Positions 49,474 through 59,800 of a stretch of DNA of 64,000 nucleotides are shown here, one piece after another (position 1 is the stretch's first letter; every line of letters starts with the position of its first letter). Both the position numbers and the translations under genes were made by a program. The notes beneath the pieces were generated by a model, which saw only the letters and a program-made list of their open reading frames with translations, ran no database searches and was not told the origin of the DNA. Origin of the DNA: Jatrophihabitans sp. (GTDB lineage: Bacteria > Actinomycetota > Actinomycetes > Mycobacteriales > Jatrophihabitantaceae); NCBI GenBank assembly GCA_036389035.1, contig DASVQQ010000008.1, positions 1 to 64,000 of the forward strand, read 5' to 3'.

Positions 49474-50877
49474 TCAGTCGTGCACGTGCAGCGGCTTGCC
49501 GGCGAGCAGCAGGTGGGCCTCGCCGATCGCCTCGGACTGCGTGGGGTGCGGGTGGATCAGCTGGGCGACCTCGCTGGGCAGCGCCTCCCAGTTGTAGATC
49601 AGCTGCGCCTCGGCGATCAGCTCGCCGACCCGGTCGCCCACGATGTGCACGCCGAGCACTCTGCCCACCGCGTCCTCGGACTTCTCGGCCACCAGCTTCA
49701 CCGCGCCCTTGGTGTTCAGGATCGCGCTGCGGCCGTTGCCGGACAGGTCATAGGTCACCGTCTTGATCTTCTCGGCGCCGAACTTCTCGGCGGCCTGTGC
49801 TTCGGTGAGCCCGACCGAGGCGACCTCGGGGCTGGAGTAGGTGATCCGCGGGACGCCGGCGTAGTCGATCGGCACCACCGGCAGGCCGGCGAGGTGCTCG
49901 GCCACCAGGATGCCCTCGGCGAAGCCCACGTGGGCCAGCTGCAGGGTCGGGATCAGGTCACCGACGGCGTAGACGCCCTCGACGTTGGTGCGGCAGTACT
50001 CATCGACAAGGACGAAGCCCCGGTCCATGCTCACGCCGGCCTGCTCGTAGCCGAGGTCGGCCGAGGTCGGGCCACGCCCGACGGCGACCAGCAGCAGTTC
50101 GGCCTCGAGCGTCTGGCCGTCCTGCAGGTGCACCTTCACACCGTTGTCGGTGCTCTCGACGCGATCGAACTGGGCGCCCAGCTTGAAGCCGATCCCGCGC
50201 CGGCGGAAGGCCCGCTCGAGCAGCTTGGAGTTGGCTTCGTCCTCCAGCGGCACCAGGTGCGGCAACGCCTCGACGATGGTCACCTCGACCCCGAAGGACT
50301 TCCAGGCGCTGGCGAACTCGCAGCCGATCACGCCGCCGCCGAGCACGATGGCACTGGCCGGCACGTGGTCCAGTCCCAGCGCGTGGTCGCTGGTGATGAC
50401 CCGCTGACCGTCGATCTCCAGGCCGGGCAGCGTCTTGGCGTAGGAGCCGGTGGCCAGGATGACGTTTGCGCCGGTGTAGGTCTGGTCCCCGACGGTGACC
50501 TGCTTGGGGCCGGTGAGCCGGCCCTCGCCCTCGACGATGGTGATGCCGCGGCTGCGGATCAGTCCCTGCAGGCCCTTCCAGTTCTTGGAGACGACCCCGT
50601 CCTTGTACTTGTGGACGCCGGCCATGTCGATGCCGTCGAAGCTGGCATTGACCCCGAACTGCGAGCTCTCGCGGGCGGAGTCGGCGACCTCACCGGCGTG
50701 CAGCAGCGCCTTGGTGGGGATGCACCCCCGGTGCAGGCAGGTGCCGCCGACCTTGTCCTTCTCGATCAGCACGACGGACTTGCCCAGCTCGGCGGCACGC
50801 AGCGCCGCGGCGTAACCGCCGCTGCCACCACCGAGGATCACGACGTCTACGTTGTTCCCGGCCCCTTCGGCTGCCAC
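49474..50877 (-). CDS. lpdA: Dihydrolipoyl dehydrogenase (E3)
   Basis: FAD-dependent E3 that reoxidises lipoyl groups and passes electrons to NAD+. ILGGGSGGYAAALRAAELG binds FAD, GGTCLHRGCIPTK has the redox disulfide, VILGGGVIGCEFASAWKSFG binds NAD, and HPHPTQSEAIGEAH has the His-Glu pair of the active site. 467 residues. I chose the GTG at 50877 because GGAG lies six bases upstream; the frame is open to 50919. It is the first gene of the lpdA-sucB-epimerase block, about 190 bp after pepA on the same strand; a separate promoter is likely in that gap. Confidence 0.95.
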   Translation of the reverse strand: MAAEGAGNNVDVVILGGGSGGYAAALRAAELGKSVVLIEKDKVGGTCLHRGCIPTKALLHAGEVADSARESSQFGVNASFDGIDMAGVHKYKDGVVSKNWKGLQGLIRSRGITIVEGEGRLTGPKQVTVGDQTYTGANVILATGSYAKTLPGLEIDGQRVITSDHALGLDHVPASAIVLGGGVIGCEFASAWKSFGVEVTIVEALPHLVPLEDEANSKLLERAFRRRGIGFKLGAQFDRVESTDNGVKVHLQDGQTLEAELLLVAVGRGPTSADLGYEQAGVSMDRGFVLVDEYCRTNVEGVYAVGDLIPTLQLAHVGFAEGILVAEHLAGLPVVPIDYAGVPRITYSSPEVASVGLTEAQAAEKFGAEKIKTVTYDLSGNGRSAILNTKGAVKLVAEKSEDAVGRVLGVHIVGDRVGELIAEAQLIYNWEALPSEVAQLIHPHPTQSEAIGEAHLLLAGKPLHVHD

Positions 50878-51066
50878 GAATGTCTCCAAGCTTCGGGGCT
50901 TGGCTGCCCCGATCGTCACCAGTGAGTCCAGCTGGTCCGACGCAGTGTCGGACCGGGTTCCATCTTGTCACTTCACGTTCGTAGCCGGGCAGCCGGGCAG
51001 GCTGCGTTCAGCGCCCGCCGCCCCCGGCCCGCCGGGCGCTCAGTTCGCCACTGGCTGGCCGGGCGC

Positions 51067-52551
51067 TCACCCCGCCGCCAAGTCGATCAGGCTTGCCAGG
51101 ATCGTCCGGACGATGACGCCGGTGCCGCCCTGGCCGTTGTAGCCCGAAGCGGAGTGCAGGAAGGCCGGGCCGGCGATGTCGACGTGCACCCACTCCAGGC
51201 CCTCGGGCACGAAGTCCTTGAGGAAGGTGGCGCCCACCAGCATCGAGGCCGAGCGGTCCTTGGGCAGGTTGACGACATCGGCCACCGGGGAGTCCAGCAC
51301 GCTGCGCAGCCGGGGCGGCATCGGCATCGGCCACAGCGATTCGCCGGCGGCGGTGCCCAGCGCCACCACCCGGTCGCGGAGGGCGTCGGTGCCCATCACC
51401 CCGGAGGTGCCGTTGCCCAGCGCGACCACCTGACCGCCGGTCAGGGTGGCCGTCTCGATCAGGTAGTCGGGGGAGTCCTCGCACGCCCGCAGGATCGCGT
51501 CGGCCAGGATCAGCCGGCCCTCGGCGTCGGTGTTGTCGATCTCGACGGTGCGCCCGTCGCGCATCACCAGGATGTCGGAGGGCCGGTAGGACGAGCCGGA
51601 CACCGCGTTCTCGGCCATCGGGACGGTGGCGGTGATCGCGATCGGCAGCTTGAGCCGGGCCGCCGCGATGATCGACTCGATGACCGCCGCCGCGCCGGCC
51701 ATGTCGGACTTCATGTCGCCCATGCCGGACTGCTTGAGGTCCAGGCCGCCGCTGTCGAAGGTGATGCCCTTGCCCACCAGCGCGACGCTGGCGCGGGCTC
51801 CGGCCGGCGTGTGGCTCAGCCGCACCAGTCGCGGCGGCGTCCGCGAGCCGCCGCCGACCGCCAGGATGGCCCCGAACCGGCCGCGCTTGAGGGCCCGCTC
51901 GTCGAGCACCTCGACTCTCAGGCCGGCTGCCTCGCCACGCTCGCGGGCGTAGGCGGCGAAGGTCACCGGGTTGAGGTGGTTGGCCGGGGTGTTGACCAGG
52001 TCGCGGGTGTTGTTGACCGCCTCGATGATGATCCTCGATCGCCGGATCGCGGCCTTGGCGCCGGCGTCGGCCGGCTTGGTGACGGCGATGTCGACCCGCC
52101 GCAAGGCGTTCGGCTCGGCGCTCGGCTTGTACCGGGTGAACCGGTAGCCGCCCAGCAGCGCGCCGTCGGCGATGGCCTGCACCAGTTGCGGGTCGGTGCC
52201 GGAGCCGATCGCCACCGCCACTCGCTTGGCCGACTGCAGCCCGCGCAGCGCGGTTCCGACGGCTCGCCGCACCGCCTCGGGTTCGAGGGTGTCCGGCGCC
52301 GCGACGCCCAGCCCGGCCGCCACCACCAGCGGTGTGGCGCTCTTGCCCAGCGTCGGGATCTTGATCGCCTCGTCCGCCTTGCCAGTGGCCTCGACGGCTC
52401 GCAGCGCCTCCAGCAGGACGCCGCCGAGAGCCGCGTCGACGCCGGCAGCGCCGTCGGCCAGCGCCACCCCGTCATCGGTGCAGACCGTCGCCACCACTAC
52501 TGCGTCAGCGGTCAACGGCGCCGCGCTGTCGATCAAGAAAACCGAAGTCAT
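51067..52551 (-). CDS. pepA: Leucyl aminopeptidase (M17)
   Basis: Cytosolic Zn/Mn aminopeptidase; hexameric family. NTDAEGRLILADAI is the M17 signature; VGKGITFDSGGLDLKQSGMGDMKSDMAGAAAVI carries the Lys, Asp and Arg/Asp metal ligands. 494 residues. The ATG at 52551 (MTSVFLIDSAAPLTADAV) is used; the frame is open upstream to 52686 only as antisense of the gcvT promoter region. It is divergent from gcvT (113 bp between starts). Some members bind DNA and regulate, as E. coli PepA does; no sign of that is visible here. Confidence 0.95.
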   Translation of the reverse strand: MTSVFLIDSAAPLTADAVVVATVCTDDGVALADGAAGVDAALGGVLLEALRAVEATGKADEAIKIPTLGKSATPLVVAAGLGVAAPDTLEPEAVRRAVGTALRGLQSAKRVAVAIGSGTDPQLVQAIADGALLGGYRFTRYKPSAEPNALRRVDIAVTKPADAGAKAAIRRSRIIIEAVNNTRDLVNTPANHLNPVTFAAYARERGEAAGLRVEVLDERALKRGRFGAILAVGGGSRTPPRLVRLSHTPAGARASVALVGKGITFDSGGLDLKQSGMGDMKSDMAGAAAVIESIIAAARLKLPIAITATVPMAENAVSGSSYRPSDILVMRDGRTVEIDNTDAEGRLILADAILRACEDSPDYLIETATLTGGQVVALGNGTSGVMGTDALRDRVVALGTAAGESLWPMPMPPRLRSVLDSPVADVVNLPKDRSASMLVGATFLKDFVPEGLEWVHVDIAGPAFLHSASGYNGQGGTGVIVRTILASLIDLAAG

Positions 52552-52664
52552 GCGGCAACTGTATGTGAAGTGAGTACCGCACCGGTTTGCCCATCCGGCC
52601 CCGACTTGATCCGGTCCATGACAGGGCTGGGCGAGGCGGCCGGGAGGGTCGGTACCGTTGCGCC

Positions 52665-53774
52665 ATGACTGAGCTGCGCCGTTCACCGCTGCACGACCGC
52701 CACGTCGAGCTGAAAGCCAAGCTCGCCGACTTCGGCGGATGGCAGATGCCCATCGAATACGGCGCGTCCGGTGGCGGCGTGATCGCCGAGCACACCGCCG
52801 TCCGGTCGGCCGTCGGCATCTTCGACGTCTCGCACCTGGGCAAGGCCACGGTCGCCGGCCCCGGCGCCCGGGACTTCGTGAACTCCTGCCTGACGGCCGA
52901 TCTGGGCAAGATCGGACCCGGCCAGGCGCAGTACACGCTGTGCTGCGCCGAGGACGGCGGTGTCATCGACGACGTCTTCAGCTACCTGATCAGTGACGAG
53001 CAGGTGTTCCTGATGCCGAACGCGGCCAACGCCGACGAGGTGGTCGGGCTGCTCGCCGCCGCCGCTCCGGATGCGGTCACGGTGACCAACCAGCACGAGG
53101 ACTTCGCCGTGCTCGCCGTGCAGGGCCCCAGGTCCCCGGAGTTGCTGAAGGCGCTGGGCCTGCCGGTCGAGCTGAACTACGTCAGCTTCGTCGACGCCGA
53201 GTTCGGCGGCCGGCCGGTGCGGGTCTGCCGGACCGGCTACACCGGCGAGCACGGCTACGAGCTGATCCCGTCGTGGGACGACGCCCCGGCGCTCTGGGAC
53301 GCCCTGATCGAGGCGGCCCGCCCGCTGGGCGGCATGCCGGCCGGCCTCGGCGCCCGCGACACGCTGCGCACCGAGATGGGCTACCCGCTGCACGGCCAGG
53401 ACCTGACCCGCGAGATCAGCCCGGTGCAGGCCGGCTCGTCCTGGGCGGTCGGCTGGCAGAAGCCGGAGTTCTGGGGCCGTGAGGCGCTGCTCGCCGAGAA
53501 GGCGGCCGGCCCGTCCCGGCGGCTGCGCGGGCTGCTGGTGACCGACCGGGGCGTCCCGCGCGGGCACATGAACGTCCTGGACGCCGACGGCGCGGTGATC
53601 GGCCAGACCACCTCCGGGACGTTCTCACCCACCCTGAAGCAGGGCATCGCGCTGGCCCTGATCGACACCGGCGCCCAGGTGAGCGAGGCCAGCCCGGTGT
53701 CTATCGAGGTGCGGGGCCGCAAACTGGCCGCCACCGTGGTCAAGCTGCCGTTCGTGCCCTCGCACGTCCGCTAG
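52665..53774 (+). CDS. gcvT: Aminomethyltransferase (glycine cleavage T protein)
   Basis: Releases ammonia from the aminomethyl-lipoyl H protein and passes the one-carbon unit to tetrahydrofolate. 369 residues, with [47 protein letters not shown] and [19 protein letters not shown], the folate-binding and structural signatures of GcvT. The ATG at 52665 follows GGGAGGG at somewhat long spacing; the frame is open to 52587. No gcvH or gcvP is adjacent, so the rest of the system is elsewhere. A perfect 12-bp hairpin separates it from the convergent cobS. Confidence 0.95.
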   Translation: MTELRRSPLHDRHVELKAKLADFGGWQMPIEYGASGGGVIAEHTAVRSAVGIFDVSHLGKATVAGPGARDFVNSCLTADLGKIGPGQAQYTLCCAEDGGVIDDVFSYLISDEQVFLMPNAANADEVVGLLAAAAPDAVTVTNQHEDFAVLAVQGPRSPELLKALGLPVELNYVSFVDAEFGGRPVRVCRTGYTGEHGYELIPSWDDAPALWDALIEAARPLGGMPAGLGARDTLRTEMGYPLHGQDLTREISPVQAGSSWAVGWQKPEFWGREALLAEKAAGPSRRLRGLLVTDRGVPRGHMNVLDADGAVIGQTTSGTFSPTLKQGIALALIDTGAQVSEASPVSIEVRGRKLAATVVKLPFVPSHVR

Positions 53775-53791
53775 CCGGCTCCGCCGGACGC

Positions 53792-53829
53792 GTAGCGATT
53801 TCGTCCGCCAGAGCGCCCGAAATCGCTAC
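53792..53829. terminator. Perfect hairpin between gcvT and cobS
   Basis: GTAGCGATTTCG and its exact complement CGAAATCGCTAC enclose 14 bases, 17 bases after the gcvT stop and 44 before the cobS stop. The position between convergent genes suggests a bidirectional terminator. Confidence 0.75.
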
Positions 53830-53873
53830 CTGTCGGACGAGTCTCCCGTCCACAGATCGCGCGGCGGCCAGGC

Positions 53874-54674
53874 TCAGGCGGCGCTCAACGCCAGCAGCGC
53901 CACCGCTGTGGCCAGTTCACAGCCGGCGCCGAGCACGTCGCCGGTGACTCCGCCGAACCGGCGCACGCACTGCCGGGCCAGCAACAGCACCAGGGCGCAG
54001 CCGAGCAGGACCGCCAGCCCGGCCCGGACCCAGTCCGCCGCCGGCCAGCCGGGGCCGGCGGCCTCGATGCCCCGGCCGGCGACCGCGCCGAGCGCGATCA
54101 GCGCCAGGGCCCAGGCCGCGCAGACCGACGCCGGCACGGTGCCGGCCACCAGGGCGCCCAGGCCGTCGGGCCGGGCGGCCGGAATCCGGCGCGCGCAGCA
54201 CAGCGTGATGCCCAACCGGCCCACCGCGACCCCGACGGCGATCAGCAGCCAGCCGTGCCGGGCCACCAGCGCCGACAGCGCCGCGGCATCCACCAGCAGC
54301 ACCGCCGCGATCGCGGCCACCCCCAACGGGCCGGTCTCGGGTGACTTCATGATCGCCAGTGCCCGGTCGGGGGCGGTGTAGGAACCGAGCGCGTCGAAGG
54401 TGTCGGCGAGCCCGTCCAGGTGCAGGCCGCGGGTCAGCAACGCCAACAGCACCACCAGCACGGCAGCGCTCGGCAGCGGGGCCAGTCCCAGCTCAGTCAG
54501 GCCCCAGGCGACGCCGGCCAGCACCCCGCCGAGCGCCAGCCCGACGGCCGGCGCCCAGGCCATCGCCAGCGCCGCGGTGCGCCGGTCCACCCGGCCGGCC
54601 GGCAGCGGCAGCACCGTCAGCGTGGTCAGCGACAGCCGCAACCCGGCAGCCACCGGCCAGCCGCCGCCGCTCAT
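53874..54674 (-). CDS. cobS: Adenosylcobinamide-GDP ribazoletransferase (cobalamin synthase)
   Basis: Membrane enzyme joining adenosylcobinamide-GDP to alpha-ribazole, the last assembly step of cobalamin. 266 residues with about six hydrophobic segments. RGLHLDGLADTFDALGS and the following MKSPETGPLGVAAIAAVLLVDAAAL are the metal-binding signature; MFG/ATFLP variants are replaced by LTVLPLPAG at the start. The ATG at 54674 lies 4 bp after the cobT stop. Last gene of the cobU-cobT-cobS operon. No corrin-ring genes are visible in this window, so salvage or synthesis elsewhere supplies cobinamide. Confidence 0.93.
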   Translation of the reverse strand: MSGGGWPVAAGLRLSLTTLTVLPLPAGRVDRRTAALAMAWAPAVGLALGGVLAGVAWGLTELGLAPLPSAAVLVVLLALLTRGLHLDGLADTFDALGSYTAPDRALAIMKSPETGPLGVAAIAAVLLVDAAALSALVARHGWLLIAVGVAVGRLGITLCCARRIPAARPDGLGALVAGTVPASVCAAWALALIALGAVAGRGIEAAGPGWPAADWVRAGLAVLLGCALVLLLARQCVRRFGGVTGDVLGAGCELATAVALLALSAA

Positions 54675-54678
54675 CCGC

Positions 54679-55905
54679 TCATTCCCCGGCGTCCGATTCC
54701 GTGGCGCTCAATTCCGCGGCGCTCAATTCCGCGGCGCTCAATTCGGCACCGCTCGGCTGCCGGGTGGCCACCGCGGCTTCGGCGAAGGTGGCCATCTGGG
54801 CCAGGCTCAGCGCGGCGGCCCGCAGCACCGGCAACGCCACCAGCGCCCCGGTGCCTTCTCCGAGCCGCATTCCCAGCCGCAGGATCGGCGTCAGCCCCAG
54901 CCGCTGCAGGGCCAGCTCGTGTGCCGGCTCCGCCGACAGGTGCGCAGCCTGCAGCCAGTGCACCACCCGCGGGTTGCCCAGCTGGGCGACCAGGGCCGCG
55001 GCGCTGACCACCAGGCCGTCCAGCAGCACCGGCGTCCGGCGGTAGGCGGCCTGCAGCATGAAGCCGGTCATCGCCGCCAGGTCGGCGCCGCCGGCCACCG
55101 CCAGCAGCCGGGTCAGGTCCTGCCGATGCGGCCAGGCCCGGCGCCGGGCGTCCCGGATGGCGGCGCACTTGCGAGCCCAGCCGGCGTCGTCGATGCCGGT
55201 GCCCCGGCCCACCACCTTGATCGGCTCGACCCCGGCGAGCACCGAGATCAGCACCGAGGCCGGCGTGGTGTTGCCGATCCCCATGTCACCGGCGATCAGC
55301 AACTGCGCTCCGCTGTCGATCTCCTCGTCGGCGATGGCGATGCCGGCGGCCAGGGCCCGCTCCGCCTCGTCCTGGCTGAGGGCGTCCTCGCGGTCGATCC
55401 GGCCGCTGGAGCGGCGGATCTTGTACTTCGACAGCGCCGGATCGGTGTCATGGTCCACCGCCAGGTCCAGCGGGCGGACGCCGGCGCCGGCCGCGGCGGC
55501 CAGCACGTTGACGGCGGCGCCGCCGGCAGCGATGTTGGCCAGCATCTGCGCGGTCACCTCGGCCGGGTAGGCCGACACCCCCGCGGCGGTAATGCCGTGA
55601 TCGCCGGCGAACACCACCACCCGGGCGCGTTCAAAGGCGTGCGGCGGGCACTGTCCCTGGGTGCTGCTGGCCCAGATCGACAGCTCTTCGAGCATGCCGA
55701 GCGCCCCGGCCGGCTTGGTCAGCTCGTCCTGGCGGAGCTTGGCGGCCTGCGCGGCGTCGGCGTCGGGGTAGTCGATGCCCTCCAACGCCGCCCGCAGCGC
55801 GCTCGGCGCCTGCTCGGGCGTGCTCGGCCGCTCGGAAGTGCTCGGTGCCTGCTCGGGCGTGCTCGGCGCCTGCTCGGAAGTGCTCGGCTGCTCGGATGCG
55901 GTCAT
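54679..55905 (-). CDS. cobT: Nicotinate-nucleotide-dimethylbenzimidazole phosphoribosyltransferase
   Basis: Makes alpha-ribazole phosphate from dimethylbenzimidazole and nicotinate mononucleotide. 408 residues: [41 protein letters not shown] and [34 protein letters not shown] are CobT signatures. The ATG at 55905 overlaps the cobU stop by 4 bp. Both ends carry low-complexity repeats: [19 protein letters not shown] at the N-terminus and [12 protein letters not shown] at the C-terminus, encoded by tandem 15- to 30-bp DNA repeats. Enzyme core intact. Operon with cobU and cobS. Confidence 0.94.
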   Translation of the reverse strand: MTASEQPSTSEQAPSTPEQAPSTSERPSTPEQAPSALRAALEGIDYPDADAAQAAKLRQDELTKPAGALGMLEELSIWASSTQGQCPPHAFERARVVVFAGDHGITAAGVSAYPAEVTAQMLANIAAGGAAVNVLAAAAGAGVRPLDLAVDHDTDPALSKYKIRRSSGRIDREDALSQDEAERALAAGIAIADEEIDSGAQLLIAGDMGIGNTTPASVLISVLAGVEPIKVVGRGTGIDDAGWARKCAAIRDARRRAWPHRQDLTRLLAVAGGADLAAMTGFMLQAAYRRTPVLLDGLVVSAAALVAQLGNPRVVHWLQAAHLSAEPAHELALQRLGLTPILRLGMRLGEGTGALVALPVLRAAALSLAQMATFAEAAVATRQPSGAELSAAELSAAELSATESDAGE

Positions 55906-56456
55906 TGCTGCTCTCCTGACTGCTCGGGCGGTGTGCGCAGCCACAACGGCAGGCCTGCCACCACCAGGACGACCTCGTCGGCGTGCGCTGCCAGTTCGGT
56001 GTTGAGCCGGCCCAGCTCGTCGGCGAAGATCCGGCCTGATCTGGACTCCGGGTGGATGCCGCTGCCCACCTCGTTACTCACCAGCACCACCCGTCCGGGA
56101 CTCTCGCGCCAGGCGCTCACCAGCTCGACGGTCGCGACGCGCAGGCCGGACAGCTCGCCGTCCCAGCCGCCGGTGCGGTCGATGGTGCGGGCCAGCCAGT
56201 TGCCGAGATCCTCCACCAGCAGCGGCGCCGGCGGCGCGGCCAGCGCGGCGGCCAGCTCCAGGGTCTGCACGGTTCGCCAGTGCGCGGGCCGGCGTCGGCG
56301 GTGTTCGGCGATCCGGCGGGCCCAGTCGGCGTCGTCGCGCTCGGCCGCGGTGGCGAGGTAGTCGACCCGGTCGTGGCCGGCCAGCTGCCGCTCGGCCCAG
56401 CTCGACTTGCCCGACCGCACGCCGCCGAGCACCAGAGTGCGCCGTCGCGCCGTCAA
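55902..56456 (-). CDS. cobU: Adenosylcobinamide kinase / phosphate guanylyltransferase
   Basis: Phosphorylates adenosylcobinamide and adds GMP. 184 residues with P-loop [13 protein letters not shown] and [27 protein letters not shown] near the C-terminus, both diagnostic. The usual active His is expected in the [11 protein letters not shown] segment. It starts at a TTG at 56456 behind AAAGGG; no better start exists in frame. First of three coupled genes (cobU-cobT-cobS). The 178 bp before it to 56634 hold no gene and would contain the promoter; I see no cobalamin riboswitch there. Confidence 0.92.
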   Translation of the reverse strand: MTARRRTLVLGGVRSGKSSWAERQLAGHDRVDYLATAAERDDADWARRIAEHRRRRPAHWRTVQTLELAAALAAPPAPLLVEDLGNWLARTIDRTGGWDGELSGLRVATVELVSAWRESPGRVVLVSNEVGSGIHPESRSGRIFADELGRLNTELAAHADEVVLVVAGLPLWLRTPPEQSGEQQ

Positions 56457-56634
56457 TCAAGGACCCTTTCGCTGAGCGAGCCGCTGCGCCAGCCCGGATG
56501 GCTCGCCCGCGGCCCGCCGGTGAGAACCCGCCAGTGCGGAACGCAGCCTAGGCCAGCCGCCGCGACCGGGCCCAGCCGGGACGCTAGCGTGAGCCGCGGA
56601 AGGCCGAATCCCCGACCGACAAGGTGGCGCGAAG

Positions 56635-56823
56635 ATGTCCTGGACCTGGAAGTACGAGCCCGAGACCCCCGACGCCGAGAACCCGGGCGATTTTCCCAGC
56701 CAGTCCGACGCCGAGAGCTGGCTGGGGGAGGCCTGGCGGACGCTGGCCGAGGCCGGCGTGGCGGGCGTGAGCCTGGAGCACGACGGCAAGCACGTGTACG
56801 GCCCGATGCCGCTGTCGGAGTGA
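56635..56823 (+). CDS. Conserved 62-residue actinobacterial protein
   Basis: MSWTWKYEPETPDAENPGDFPSQSDAESWLGEAWRTLAEAGVAGVSLEHDGKHVYGPMPLSE is a small soluble acidic protein seen, from memory, across actinobacteria with unknown function. An AAGGTGG ribosome site precedes the ATG. There is no signal, membrane or metal motif. Its stop lies only six bases before the promoter of the toxin-like gene downstream. Confidence 0.8.
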   Translation: MSWTWKYEPETPDAENPGDFPSQSDAESWLGEAWRTLAEAGVAGVSLEHDGKHVYGPMPLSE

Positions 56824-59800
56824 GGCAATTGACAAGTTTCAGTTGTCAGCTGTCACTGACAAGGTAGAGTTGTCAAGTGGAGTTGGAGGTCGCTGACGCA
56901 GCTCGAAAACACGGTGTTGCTGACGCGGACATGCTTCACGCGATCCGCATGCAGTTCCGTGCCATCCGCCAGAGCGGCAACCGTGAGCTGATCATCGGCG
57001 CCGACCGCACTGGTCGACTGCTGGAGATCGTGATCCTCGACGCCACTGAGCAAGAACCTCCATGCGTAATCCACGCCATGGAGTTGAGGAAGAGGTTCTA
57101 CGCGTTCCTGTAAAGGGGTGATGACGATGGCACGATCCAAGGAGGAAATCGCAAAGGCGGCTGCCGAGAGCGATGCGTGGATGGATGCTGTCGAGCCCGC
57201 ACGCCTCTCCGCTGACGCGATCAACGATCGGAACGATTTGCGTCAGATCGGTGTCGCGCTACTAGCTATCGAGGCAGCCCAGCAGTCACTCGTAGACGCC
57301 GTCGCCCAGGCGAAGGCAAACGGCCGGTCCTGGACGGATATAGCGAACGTGCTTGGCGTCTCGCGCCAGGCGGCGCGACAACGCTTCGATGCCCACCTGG
57401 AGTCCGCGCGCCAGCCGGATGGCGAGATTCTCACCATCCATGATCTTCCGAGCCAACCTGTTACGGCCTTCGATCTTGAAAGACGGAAGTCCTCGTGACG
57501 CCCTGCCGCCACCCAGGGTGAACGGTGGCAGGTTTTTCGGCCTAGGGTCGAAGTCATGGAATTTCGATACCTAGGAAACAGCGGACTCAAGATCTCGGAG
57601 ATCACCTACGGCAACTGGCTGACCCACGGCTCCCAGGTCGAGAACGACGTGGCCAAGCAGTGCGTCCAGGCTGCCCTGGACTGCGGGATCACCACCTTCG
57701 ACACCGCCGACGTCTACGCCAACACCAAGGCAGAGACAGTGCTGGGCGAGGCGCTCAAGGGCCAGCGCCGCCAGTCACTGGAGATCTTCACCAAGGTGTA
57801 TTGGCCGACCGGCCCCGGCGGCCCGAACGACTCCGGCCTGTCCCGCAAGCACATCATGGAGTCCATCGACGGCTCGTTGAGCCGGTTGCAGACCGACTAC
57901 GTCGACCTGTACCAGGCGCATCGCTTCGACACCGAGACCCCGCTGGAAGAGACCATGCAGGCCTTCGCCGACGTGGTCCGGGCCGGCAAGGCCCTCTATA
58001 TCGGCGTCAGCGAGTGGACCGCGGACCAGCTGCGGGCCGGTCACGCGCTGGCTCGCGAGCTCGGCATCGGCCTGATCTCCAGCCAGCCGCAGTACTCGAT
58101 GCTGTGGCGGGTGATCGAGGACGAGGTGGTGCCGGCCTCCCGGGAGCTCGGCGTCGGCCAGATCGTCTGGTCCCCGATCGCCCAGGGCGTGCTGAGCGGC
58201 AAGTACCTGCCGGGGCAGCAGCCGCCGGCCGGCTCGCGGGCCACCGACACCAACGGCGGCGCCGACATGATCCGGCGGTTCATGACCGACGACGTGCTCA
58301 ACCGGGTGCAGGCGCTCAAGCCGATCGCCGAGGAGCTGGAGCTGACGATGGCTCAGCTGGCAGTGGCCTGGGTGCTGCAGAACGACAATGTCTCGGCCGC
58401 CCTGGTGGGCGCCTCGCGTCCGGAGCAGGTGCAGGAGAACGTCAAGGCCGCCGGTGTGACGATTTCCGACGAGGCGATGAAGCGGATCGACGAGGCGCTG
58501 GGCGACGTGGTCGTGCGCGACCCGGCCAAGACCGCCCAGAACGCTCCGGACCGCCGACCCAGCTGAGGGCGGCGGCGGGCGCCGAGGCCCGCGCGGTGCG
58601 TGCTGAGGGGAGGCTGCTGTCGCTCCGTAGAACGCTTGCATACGCGATGCGCCCACCGACTGCGGTGGGTCAGAGGCCGGTATCGACGACCCGAAGGTGG
58701 CGTGGCGGCACGTGGCGTGGATCGGCCGGCAATCGGTCCCAGGCCGTGTCGACCGCGGAGCGTGTTGGTCGCTGCGCGACCGGAAGGACATCGGTGAATA
58801 GAGCGAGTGTGTCTCCGATTCCTGTGGCGGCGGGAGTGACGACGCCGTGCAGGCCGATCTGGTGAGCAACCTGGGCGACAGCCCTACAGCGGGCATAGGC
58901 ATCGCTGTCCGAGGTTGCCGAGCGAAGGATGTCGAATGGCAGGTCCAGCTGCATACGGCTGGCCGCTTCCCGAAGGTCTAACAGGTCTGTGACTTCAACG
59001 GTGCACGTCACCAGAGCGCGTGGTTCGAGGTAGGCAAGCATCTGTTCGTCCTCGACAGGGTCGACGAGGTGTCGATAAGCCTCGACGATCACTGAGTCGG
59101 TAGGGCGGCCCAGGTAGAGGACGGGAAACCCGTCCTTCGTACTCCATCGCCCGGTGCCACGCCGTCCGTCAAGGGCCTGGGTGGCGTAGCGCGCGGCGAC
59201 GTGGCGTTGCCAGGTCCCGCCCACATCGGCTCGCGGACATGCGGCGACGAGGACGGCGAGGGAGTCCATGGTTCACATAGCTCCCGAGACGCGTTCGGCT
59301 TCAGCGAGGACTTCGTCGTACTGGCCGGCGGCGAGCAGGTCGATGGGTCGCTGGCTGCCGAGGTTCCGGTTCCGGGCATGCAGCCAGATCTGGACACCTT
59401 CCTCGGTGTAGGCCTCACGAAGCTCGCGGACGATGTACTGCACGTCGAGGAGACGCCTGACTTTCGCACCAGCCGGTACGCCGTTGCCGGCAGCCCAGTT
59501 CTGCACCGTCCGCAGGCTCGCCCCCACGGCTTGGCCGAGCTCAGTCTGGGTGATTCCAGAACGGGTGATGTCATCGACGATGCGCAGGTAGGTCAAGGAG
59601 TCCGGTGCCTGGGCGCCTGTTCGGGTTGGGCGTGCTTTGCTCATCTGGGTCCTCTAGGGTGAGCCACGTTGCTTATCATGCTGCGTAAGCAGTTACGTGT
59701 CAAACTTCGTACAACTGTCATGTCTTCTGCTACGGTAATGCCATAGCGGAGGTGGGCATGGCCGAATTGGTTATTCGTGTCAGTGGGCAGGACGCTGCCC